Shown here piece by piece: positions 6,430-12,349 of a DNA stretch of 12,349 nucleotides. Position 1 is the first letter of the stretch, and the number at the start of each line of letters is the position of its first letter. The position numbers and the translations under genes are program-made. Below the pieces are notes generated by a model. The model worked only from the letters and a program-made list of their open reading frames with translations, made no database searches and was not told the origin of the DNA. The DNA lies in the NCBI GenBank assembly GCA_028723145.1, contig JAQYFM010000219.1:1-12349 (forward strand), given 5' to 3'. The stretch comes from Spirochaetales bacterium. Lineage in GTDB: Bacteria > Spirochaetota > Spirochaetia > Sphaerochaetales > Sphaerochaetaceae.

Positions 6430-6522
6430 GTTGTTATATTATCATAAAATAAGATAAAGCATCATCTCATTAAGATATTAAAGTAATTGACAAATTAACA
6501 TTGAGTAAACATTATTTTTTTC
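6430..6522. promoter_or_regulatory. Divergent promoter region between the FkbM-type and AEC genes
   Basis: Rightward, TTGACA (6487-6492) and CATTAT (6510-6515) are 17 bp apart. The -10 ends seven bases before the ATG at 6523, and no SD is present. Leftward, GATAAT (6443-6438) ends eight bases before the GTG at 6429, but its -35 is poor; TATGAT (6446-6441) is an alternative. No clear shared operator is seen. Confidence 0.5.
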
Positions 6523-7434
6523 ATGCAGAGTATAGTAGTAAGAGCAATATCATTTTTATTAATGGTTGTATTAGCATATCTATTAAAGATAGTAGGGGTC
6601 TTTAAAAAAGAAGATGGCTATGCGCTTTCTCGTGTGATGATGAATATTACCCTCCCATGTGCAATTATTAATAGCTTTTCATCAGCTTCCTTTTCAGGCA
6701 AGATGCTAATCTTTATTTTAATTGGACTTGGTGTAAACTTACTTTTTCTGTTAATAAGCTTTTTATTTTCAAAAAATGGAACAAGAGAAGATAAAATCTA
6801 TTATACCCTTTGTCTACCTGCGTATAATATTGGTTGCTTTACACTGCCTTTTGCCTCAAGCATGATGGGCCCACAAGGAGCTCTAGCAGTTTGCCTCTTT
6901 GATTCAGGTAATGCAATTCAATGTGTCGGTTTAGATTATGCAATTGCCAAATCAATGGTTGAAGAAAAGAAGAGTAAAAAGAATATACTTTTAATGCTAA
7001 AACCTTTATTAAAAGTCCCATCCTTTGTTTCATATGTTGTATTTATTACACTTGCACTACTAAAGGTAAGTGTTCCAAACGAAATATATACATTTACAAA
7101 TATTGTTAGTGGTGCAAATGGACCAATTGCAATGTTTATGATTGGTCTATTACTTGAGCCACACTTTGATAAAAAAGCATTAAGAAAGACCTTTAATGTA
7201 TTAGTAATTCGATATGCTGTAGCAATTCTCTTAGGCATAGTGTTATATAAAACACTTCCATTTTCATATGAAATAAGAAAGGCTGCTGTAATTGTATTAT
7301 TTTCTCCAATTTCATCAGCCTCTCCTTCCTTCACACTTTCATTAAATGGTGATACTGCTTTAGCAGGAACGGTAAATAGTCTATCAATAATGATTAGTAT
7401 TGTAATAATTCCACTACTAGTTATTTTGCTCTAG
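6523..7434 (+). CDS. AEC family transporter (auxin efflux carrier/malate permease type)
   Basis: A 303-residue integral membrane protein with about ten hydrophobic segments in two five-helix halves, the size and build of bacterial AEC carriers such as YfdV and MleP, which move organic acids such as malate or oxalate. Signatures are PCAIINSF (45-52) in the first half, PAYNIGCFTLPF (99-110) with the conserved Asn-Gly-Pro spacing, and GPIAMFMIGLLLEP (200-213) opening the second half. No periplasmic domain is present. The ATG coincides with the expected transcription start of a good TTGACA promoter and has no SD. Its last 14 bases overlap the end of the convergent MFS gene. Substrate and direction of transport cannot be read. 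Confidence 0.9.
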   Translation: MQSIVVRAISFLLMVVLAYLLKIVGVFKKEDGYALSRVMMNITLPCAIINSFSSASFSGKMLIFILIGLGVNLLFLLISFLFSKNGTREDKIYYTLCLPAYNIGCFTLPFASSMMGPQGALAVCLFDSGNAIQCVGLDYAIAKSMVEEKKSKKNILLMLKPLLKVPSFVSYVVFITLALLKVSVPNEIYTFTNIVSGANGPIAMFMIGLLLEPHFDKKALRKTFNVLVIRYAVAILLGIVLYKTLPFSYEIRKAAVIVLFSPISSASPSFTLSLNGDTALAGTVNSLSIMISIVIIPLLVILL

Positions 7435-8674
7435 GTTTTATTGTTGCTGCGTAAATACTATTAATTAAACCTAAGATAGCAGATAGCGTAAATAAGGTTT
7501 CAATACCTGTTACTTGCCAAATCCAACCACCAAATAATGCAATTAGGATAGATATTAAATGGTTAACAGAAATACCTGTTGTTATGGTAGCTCTTACCTC
7601 TTCTTCGCTATCTGAGATGTCTTGGACATATACATTACTTGCCATTGCCGCAAGTGATATTACAGAGTCTAAAATGTAGTTAATACAGCAAATAATAAAA
7701 GCTACATTCATAGGGAAGAAGTGGTGTGCAAAACCATAGAAGAAGCAAACAACTATTAATATTAATGTGTCTGCAATCATGACAATTTTATATCCAATTT
7801 TATCTATTATCTTTCCGACAACTGGGGATAAAAAGAAGCAGCAAATAGCACTTATTGCAAATAGCATACTGATTACTGATGCATCAGCTTTATAAAAGAG
7901 AATTAATACATAAGGTCCAAATGTGAAGAATATCTGCTTTCTTGCTCCATAGAATACTTCAAGCATGTAATACTTCCCAAATTTCTTTCTAAAGTAGAAA
8001 CGACTAGTATTCTTTCTTGCACTACCGTCACCTTTTAGTGCTTGGTTAATAATACAGCTAAGCAGGAGAATAATTAGTGATGTAATAAAAATAGTTTTAA
8101 ATGCAGTAAGGCTTGAAAGTAGAGTAAATATTATTGCAACTATAATATATCCTCCAATATTACCAAAGTTTGATATTGCATTTTGTATTCCCATCGACAT
8201 TCCACCGTAGCCTTTATTTGCATAATTAAGGGAGAGGGTATTTTTCATTCCTAGCTGTATATGTTCTCCTGTTGAGTAGACACAAATTGCTAATACCACT
8301 AATACCTTTGAAGGTGGTAATATAGCTATTAGTCCTAGTCCTATTAACATAATGAGGGCACCGAGCTTATAGGTATTTTCAACAGATACCTCAAAAAGAA
8401 AGGCTAAAATAAATACTAGCAAAAAGCCTGGAAGTTCTCTAAAAAACTCTGTTACACCTCTATCGAATTCTCCCATATGAACTACTTGCGCAAGGTAATT
8501 ATCTAAAATGCCTTTATATAGTCCATAGGAGACACCTACACATAGCAGGGAAAGCAAAAATGCTTTGTATGATGAATCTTTTCTATATATATCTTTTAAC
8601 TTATGCATGTGGTGAGAATATGCATTTAAGACTTTATTTTCAATATTTTTGCCTTTTATTTTGGTTATAGTCAT
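7421..8674 (-). CDS. Major facilitator superfamily transporter
   Basis: The 417-residue inner-membrane protein has a cytoplasmic N-terminus of about 35 polar residues, then about twelve hydrophobic segments with a basic central loop (about 211-236) between the two six-helix halves. PVVGKIIDKIGYK (285-297) is a motif A-like loop between helices in the second half. No substrate family is recognised; the central SRFYFRKKFGKYYMLEVFYG region suggests a drug or metabolite permease of a little-studied branch. No SD precedes the ATG; a TATAGT -10 ends 12 bases upstream, giving a leader of about five bases. It diverges from glgA across 37 bp and overlaps the AEC gene tail to tail by 14 bp, with no terminator visible between them. 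Confidence 0.85.
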   Translation of the reverse strand: MTITKIKGKNIENKVLNAYSHHMHKLKDIYRKDSSYKAFLLSLLCVGVSYGLYKGILDNYLAQVVHMGEFDRGVTEFFRELPGFLLVFILAFLFEVSVENTYKLGALIMLIGLGLIAILPPSKVLVVLAICVYSTGEHIQLGMKNTLSLNYANKGYGGMSMGIQNAISNFGNIGGYIIVAIIFTLLSSLTAFKTIFITSLIILLLSCIINQALKGDGSARKNTSRFYFRKKFGKYYMLEVFYGARKQIFFTFGPYVLILFYKADASVISMLFAISAICCFFLSPVVGKIIDKIGYKIVMIADTLILIVVCFFYGFAHHFFPMNVAFIICCINYILDSVISLAAMASNVYVQDISDSEEEVRATITTGISVNHLISILIALFGGWIWQVTGIETLFTLSAILGLINSIYAATIKPRAK

Positions 8675-8711
8675 GGTTTAATAAAAACTATAAGGAAAAG
8701 GGAAAGAAAAT
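8675..8711. promoter_or_regulatory. Short divergent region with overlapping -10 boxes (MFS and glgA)
   Basis: Rightward TATAAG (8689-8694, with TTATAG at 8665-8670, 18 bp away) and leftward TATAGT (8692-8687) share four bases. If both are real, the two promoters cannot be melted at once. For glgA, GGGAAAG (about 8700-8706) serves as SD. Both -35 boxes are poor matches, so these calls are tentative. Confidence 0.3.
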
Positions 8712-10169
8712 ATGAAAAAAATATTATACGTAGCCTCAGAATGTGTTCCATTTGTTAAAACAGGTGGTTTAGCAGATGTAGTTGGAGCTTTACCAAAGAA
8801 CTTTGATAAAAAAGATTATGATGTTCGTGTAATGCTTCCAAATTACCGTGCTATTGATCCAAAATATAGAGAAACTGCAAAGTGTATCTATTACTTCCAA
8901 ATGGATAACAGAGTATATGTAGGTGTACATCAGTTAGAGTTAGATGGAATAACATATTACTTTATTGATAACGAGCAGTATTTTGGTGGTATGGTTCCTT
9001 ATTATGATCTTTATCAGGACCTTGAAAGATTTGCATATTTCTCAAAGGCTTGTCTTTCAGCTCTTCCATTAATTGGCTTTAGACCTGATATCATTCACTG
9101 TCATGACTGGCAATCAGCATTAGTTCCTGTATATCTTAATACAGTATTCCAAGGAGACCCGTTCTTCAGAGGAATTAGAACAATTATGACAATTCATAAT
9201 CTTCGCTTCCAAGGTACTTGGGATGTTGGTCACATTAAATGGGTATCCAAGCTTCCAGATGAATGCTTTGTACCAGGTCGTTTAGTAAGTCCTTTCCAAG
9301 ATACATCAATTCCTCAAAATAGTTGGAACTGTTCAATGATGAGAGGTGCCTTAACCTATTGTGATTACATCACAACAGTAAGTAATACATATGCACAAGA
9401 AATTCAAACTCCAGCATTTGGTGATGGTCTTGATGACATCCTTGCTTGGAGAAGAGAAAGACTTTGGGGTATTATCAACGGTATCGACTATGATATTTGG
9501 GATCCTTCAAAAGATAAAAAGATTGAAGCTAACTACAATACAAAGACTCTTAAGAAGGGTAGAGCTGCTAACAAGCTGGCTTTACAGAGAGAGCTTGGAT
9601 TAAAAGAAGATGAAAATGTATTTACTCTTGGCTTAGTATCACGTCTTACAGATCAAAAGGGTTTAGATTTAATTGATAATATTATGGACCGCCTCTGTAA
9701 TATGAATATTAACTTAGTAGTACTTGGTACCGGTGCTAGAAACTATGAAGATATGTTTAAGTACTATGAAGGTAAGTACTATAACAAAGTAAGAGCTAAG
9801 ATTTGCTATTCAGATGCACTTGCACATAAGATTTATGCTGGTTGTGATGCACTCCTTGTTCCATCTGCATTTGAACCATGTGGTTTAACACAGCTTATTT
9901 CTCTTCGCTATGGTACTATTCCAATTGTTCACGAGGTTGGTGGTCTTAAGGATACAGTTAAACCATATAATGAGTTTGATGGTACCGGTACAGGATTCTC
10001 ATTTAGAAACTACTTCTCTGGTGAGCTTCTTGATAGAATTAACGCTGCATATAATCTCTACACAAATAATAGAAAAGAGTGGGAAAACATGCAAAAGCGT
10101 GGTATGAAGGAAGATTGGTCTTGGACTAACTCTTCAAAGATTTATATGGATCTTTATAACAGAATGTAA
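8712..10169 (+). CDS. glgA: Glycogen synthase (ADP-glucose dependent), GT5 family
   Basis: Transfers glucose from ADP-glucose to the non-reducing end of an alpha-1,4-glucan, building glycogen in the cytoplasm. The 485 residues match the bacterial GlgA length (477 in E. coli). The GT-B fold is visible: N-terminal domain with KTGGLADVVGALP (16-28), whose Lys16 binds ADP-glucose; HDWQSALVP and TIHNLRFQG in the same half; NGIDYDIWDP at the domain junction; GLVSRLTDQKG opening the C-terminal domain; and FEPCGLTQL with catalytic-loop Glu388 of the EX7E motif, followed by VHEVGGLKDTV. The start is the only one compatible with the N-terminal KKILYVASE strand, with GGGAAAG upstream as SD. No glgC, glgB or glgP lies in the window, so the rest of the pathway must be encoded elsewhere. 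A strong terminator follows. Confidence 0.97.
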   Translation: MKKILYVASECVPFVKTGGLADVVGALPKNFDKKDYDVRVMLPNYRAIDPKYRETAKCIYYFQMDNRVYVGVHQLELDGITYYFIDNEQYFGGMVPYYDLYQDLERFAYFSKACLSALPLIGFRPDIIHCHDWQSALVPVYLNTVFQGDPFFRGIRTIMTIHNLRFQGTWDVGHIKWVSKLPDECFVPGRLVSPFQDTSIPQNSWNCSMMRGALTYCDYITTVSNTYAQEIQTPAFGDGLDDILAWRRERLWGIINGIDYDIWDPSKDKKIEANYNTKTLKKGRAANKLALQRELGLKEDENVFTLGLVSRLTDQKGLDLIDNIMDRLCNMNINLVVLGTGARNYEDMFKYYEGKYYNKVRAKICYSDALAHKIYAGCDALLVPSAFEPCGLTQLISLRYGTIPIVHEVGGLKDTVKPYNEFDGTGTGFSFRNYFSGELLDRINAAYNLYTNNRKEWENMQKRGMKEDWSWTNSSKIYMDLYNRM

Positions 10170-10176
10170 GTAAAAG

Positions 10177-10206
10177 AAGAGTCCTCATGATTGGGGACTC
10201 TTTTAT
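10177..10206 (+). terminator. Terminator of glgA, probably bidirectional
   Basis: AAGAGTCCTC (10177-10186) and GGGGACTCTT (10193-10202) form a ten-pair stem with one G-U pair and a six-base loop, followed by TTTT ending at 10204. On the minus strand the same hairpin is followed by CTTCTTTTACTT, so it may also stop leftward transcripts from the methyltransferase gene. Confidence 0.85.
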
Positions 10207-10208
10207 AA

Positions 10209-10238
10209 TAGGGGAAATTTTTCTACTAATTTCCCCTA
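10209..10238. repeat. Perfect ten-pair hairpin next to the methyltransferase stop codon
   Basis: TAGGGGAAAT (10209-10218) and ATTTCCCCTA (10229-10238) are perfect complements around a ten-base loop. It starts nine bases past the stop of the leftward methyltransferase gene. Neither side has a good T-run, so it probably supports the adjacent terminator or protects the 3' end. Confidence 0.6.
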
Positions 10239-10246
10239 ATAATAAA

Positions 10247-11014
10247 CTACCTTTTTATTACCCTAATAGCTGTAAAAGTTGGAATATTTAACTCGTGTAA
10301 TCTTCCTTCTCCATTAGTATCTTCATAAATATCAGTAAGTATAAATCCTGCACTTAATAGAGCATTTAAATGTTCAACAGTAGTATGAGAAAACTGAACT
10401 CCATCATCTTCATCTTGCTTTAGCTCTTCAAGAAGAGAACTATCCTCAAGAGGGTTAAAGGGAAGTGAATGAACAATTTCTTTTTCATCCTTATCATCAA
10501 CGATATAGTTAATTCCATTATCAACGCCAGTTAGCAAGACACCTCCTTTAGAAAGAATCCTAAAACATTCCTTCCAAAGTGGTTCAATCTTTTCGATATA
10601 ACATGTGGAAACAGGATTAAAGATAAGGTCAAAGGAAGCATTCTCAAAAGGAAGAGGCTTTGACATATCAGCCTTGATAAGTTTTATTTCATAGCCTTCT
10701 CTTAAGGCGACCTCTTTTTCTTTTTCAAGTTGCAAATTTGAATAGTCGAGTACTGTTACATCAGCTCCTAATGCATTAAAAATAGGACCTTGCTGACCAC
10801 CTCCTGATGCAAGAGCTAGAACTCTTTTTCCTTTAAGATTTCCAAACCACTCATGGGGAACGTTCTTTGTTGGAGTAAGTACTATATCAAAAAAGCCTTC
10901 TTTAGCTTTTAAATAAGAATCATGAGTAATAGGAATGGACCAAATCCAACCATCCTTTACCCAAGAATCAACTGTTTTTGAATTTTCTTCTGCGTAATTA
11001 TCTCTAGTAATCAT
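10247..11014 (-). CDS. Class I SAM-dependent methyltransferase, acceptor unknown
   Basis: The 255-residue cytoplasmic protein has a Methyltransf_11-like fold. Motif I is VLALASGGGQQG (65-76) with an unusual GGGQQ run, LDYS carries the SAM-ribose acidic residue (Asp90), KADM (114-117) is the adenine-contact region, and LPFENASFDLIF (121-132) is the usual motif before strand 4. The first 55 residues, containing WSIPI and LTPTK, match the N-terminal style of an uncharacterised methyltransferase group I associate with Firmicutes and other gut bacteria. I chose the ATG at 11014: AAAGGTGG lies about five bases upstream, and the ATG overlaps the HAD stop as ATGA. A GTG at 11023 would add three residues but lies within the SD itself. 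It is co-transcribed and coupled with the HAD gene. Small molecule or protein as substrate cannot be decided. Confidence 0.85.
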   Translation of the reverse strand: MITRDNYAEENSKTVDSWVKDGWIWSIPITHDSYLKAKEGFFDIVLTPTKNVPHEWFGNLKGKRVLALASGGGQQGPIFNALGADVTVLDYSNLQLEKEKEVALREGYEIKLIKADMSKPLPFENASFDLIFNPVSTCYIEKIEPLWKECFRILSKGGVLLTGVDNGINYIVDDKDEKEIVHSLPFNPLEDSSLLEELKQDEDDGVQFSHTTVEHLNALLSAGFILTDIYEDTNGEGRLHELNIPTFTAIRVIKR

Positions 11015-11796
11015 AAAACCCACCTTTCTATAGCGTAAGCAACGCCATCTTCATCACATGATAGTGTAATATGCTCTGCTAAAGCTTTTACTTTATCAAC
11101 TGCATTTGCCATTGCAATTGGATGTGCACATACTTTGAACATCGCAATATCGTTATCAAAATCACCAAAACAGTAAGTATTTGAAATATCGCTATTAAGA
11201 TAGTCACAAATATCCTTTACTGCAGATCCTTTATCACAACCCTGAGTATTAACTTCCACATATCTTGAAGATGATGGAACAATTGCTAGATCAGGAAATA
11301 ATTCTTTAGCTCTTTGCATAAATTTTTGATTTCTCTCCTTATCCCCAACAGTTAAATACTTGTGTACTCTTTTAGTTTTTGCCCATTCTAAGATATCCAT
11401 CTTAATACCGTGTCGCTTAACAATTTTATATTCATCCTCATACTCTTTATTGTCACTATTTGCAGCCCATCTGCCTTCAGGAAAATACAATAGACCAACA
11501 CCGCATTCCTTTCTAAGCTCTTCAAGCTTTATTAGAGTATTATATTCAAAGTAGTGTTCATTAATAACATTTCCTTTATCATCAAGAATATATGCTCCAT
11601 TTAAGGTTGCTAAATATGGCATAAATGGAAGTTTATCTGTGATATCAAGTAGACCATCACGAGCTCTACCTGAACACAGTGTAATTACTATTCCCTCATT
11701 GTGAGCTTTATTTAGTACATCTTTATTTCTTTGGGTAAATACATGTTCTCTATTTAGTAGTGTTCCATCTATATCAATAAATATTGTTTTAACCAT
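11011..11796 (-). CDS. Cof-type HAD-IIB family phosphatase
   Basis: A 261-residue cytoplasmic phosphatase that should dephosphorylate sugar phosphates or similar small metabolites through an aspartyl-phosphate. All HAD motifs are present: DIDGT (8-12) with nucleophile Asp8 and acid/base Asp10, Ser42 in TLCSGRA, Lys189 in GCDKG, and GDFDND (211-216) holding the magnesium-binding Asp212 and Asp216. The region between motifs II and III (about 85-180) is the large type IIB cap that selects substrate. Length is normal for the family (about 260-275). The SD is GGGAG (11809-11805), eight bases before the ATG. The stop overlaps the ATG of the following methyltransferase gene (ATGA), so the two form an operon, but no shared substrate is evident. 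Confidence 0.93.
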   Translation of the reverse strand: MVKTIFIDIDGTLLNREHVFTQRNKDVLNKAHNEGIVITLCSGRARDGLLDITDKLPFMPYLATLNGAYILDDKGNVINEHYFEYNTLIKLEELRKECGVGLLYFPEGRWAANSDNKEYEDEYKIVKRHGIKMDILEWAKTKRVHKYLTVGDKERNQKFMQRAKELFPDLAIVPSSSRYVEVNTQGCDKGSAVKDICDYLNSDISNTYCFGDFDNDIAMFKVCAHPIAMANAVDKVKALAEHITLSCDEDGVAYAIERWVL

Positions 11797-11844
11797 TTTG
11801 ATAACTCCCGTAAAATGATAACATAAATACTGTTATGACACCAA
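11797..11844. promoter_or_regulatory. Interleaved divergent promoters of the HAD and GNAT genes
   Basis: Leftward, TTGGTG (11844-11839) and TATCAT (11820-11815) are 18 bp apart and start transcription just before the GGGAG SD. Rightward, TTGATA (11798-11803) and CATAAA (11822-11827) are 18 bp apart, with the -10 ending seven bases before the GNAT ATG and no SD. The two promoters occupy the same 47 bp, so they should compete for polymerase. Called from consensus only. Confidence 0.4.
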
Positions 11845-12349
11845 AAGAGATATTAGAAAAAAGAGATGCACTCTCATATATTGATATGATTGACCAAATC
11901 GAAAGAGGAGTTGGAAAAGTCATCTATTGTGGAATGGATGGCATTGTAACTATCGCAGATGGAAATACAGGCTTTATTGCTCCTTTTGACAGCGATGTAA
12001 GACCTTTTGTTGAGCTACTTCCTAGATCTGTGGAATTAATTTCTATTCATAGAGAGCATGTTTCAACTGTAATGAGAGAGTATGGATTTCGGTTAGCTAA
12101 TGCATGTTCACTGTATGTCTATACAAAGGATGAAGATGTAAAGGTAAGACAGCAAGATATCAGAGTTCTTGATGCATCATATAAAGATGTTATGCACGCT
12201 CACTACCATCTCTTAAGTGATATCGATTACATCGTAGATAGACTAGAAAGTGGAGTAGTTAGAGGAATCTTTATTGATAACAATCTTGCAGGATTTATTG
12301 CCGAGCACTCTGAGGGTGCTATGGGAATGCTTGAAATATTTCCTGAGTA
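11835..12349 (+). CDS. GNAT family N-acetyltransferase, N-terminal part (cut by window edge)
   Basis: The frame runs open from the ATG to the end of the window: 171 codons and two bases, starting MTPKEILEKR. From about residue 106 the sequence reads as a GNAT domain: a beta-strand (IRVLDASYKDVMHA), helical segment, then GVVRGIFIDNNLAGFIAEHSEGAMGMLEIFPE, the beta4 strand that leads into the acetyl-CoA binding loop. That loop, usually of R/Q-x-x-G-x-G form, lies just beyond the edge, so cofactor binding cannot be confirmed. The first ~105 residues form a separate alpha/beta region that I do not recognise; a tandem GNAT-like fold is possible. No SD precedes the ATG; a -10-like box ends seven bases upstream, suggesting a leaderless message. 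The substrate is unknown. Confidence 0.75.
   Translation, partial: MTPKEILEKRDALSYIDMIDQIERGVGKVIYCGMDGIVTIADGNTGFIAPFDSDVRPFVELLPRSVELISIHREHVSTVMREYGFRLANACSLYVYTKDEDVKVRQQDIRVLDASYKDVMHAHYHLLSDIDYIVDRLESGVVRGIFIDNNLAGFIAEHSEGAMGMLEIFPE

Noticed and set aside
6839..7334. Leftward frames of 64 and 132 codons inside the AEC gene
   Set aside because: The AEC frame carries all the family motifs. These are antisense shadows without SD or domain features.
9391..10107. Rightward frames of 70 and 65 codons inside glgA
   Set aside because: They are out-of-frame shadows of a fully conserved glycogen synthase.
11015..11023. GTG at 11023 as start of the SAM methyltransferase
   Set aside because: The GTG lies within the AAGGTGG SD that serves the ATG at 11014, and the ATG gives the usual ATGA coupling to the HAD gene.
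11360..11554. A rightward 64-codon frame inside the HAD gene
   Set aside because: It is antisense to the cap domain of a complete Cof-type phosphatase and has no start signal.

Overview
The window is AT-rich chromosomal DNA from a bacterium, carrying nine complete genes, one gene cut off by the right edge, and no mobile element, CRISPR array, tRNA or rRNA that I can see. One predicted outer-membrane beta-barrel protein with a signal peptide (2068-2832) points to a two-membraned organism. The low GC, the barrel's style and the gene mix (GH20, MATE, FkbM, AEC, bacterial GlgA) would fit a host-associated spirochaete of the Sphaerochaeta/Treponema kind. That taxonomic guess is inference only.

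Layout. 124-1626 (+): cytoplasmic GH20 beta-N-acetylhexosaminidase behind a strong Shine-Dalgarno (SD) site. 1627-2067: gene-free, with dense palindromes, promoter-like elements and two opposed terminators; the best reading is a small RNA at about 1873-1996. 2068-6429 (-): a leftward series, FkbM-type methyltransferase, then MATE transporter, then HSL-family esterase, then outer-membrane protein. The esterase and barrel genes overlap; the others appear to have their own promoters. 6523-7434 (+): AEC-family carrier, divergent from the FkbM gene and overlapping tail to tail with the leftward MFS transporter (7421-8674). 8712-10169 (+): glycogen synthase GlgA, divergent from the MFS gene. 10247-11796 (-): HAD phosphatase then class I SAM methyltransferase, coupled by an ATGA overlap. 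11835-end (+): N-terminal part of a GNAT acetyltransferase, divergent from the HAD gene.

The genes do not form one pathway. They look like small independent units: sugar turnover (GH20, GlgA), four or five membrane or envelope functions, and modification enzymes (FkbM, SAM methyltransferase, GNAT).

Two signals stand out. First, the 1.7-2.0 kb region holds a candidate ~120-nt RNA that carries the 16S anti-SD sequence twice, once in the loop of its own terminator, behind a promoter whose -35 lies in one of two copies of a GntR-like GTATAC site. Second, several genes (MATE, esterase, AEC, GNAT, perhaps FkbM) have no usable SD but a -10-like box 6-8 nt before the start codon, which suggests leaderless mRNAs, while GH20, HAD, the SAM methyltransferase and GlgA have SD sites. 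If both hold, the RNA would be able to act on only one class of messages. All promoter, RNA and leaderless calls are from inspection and have not been computed or tested.
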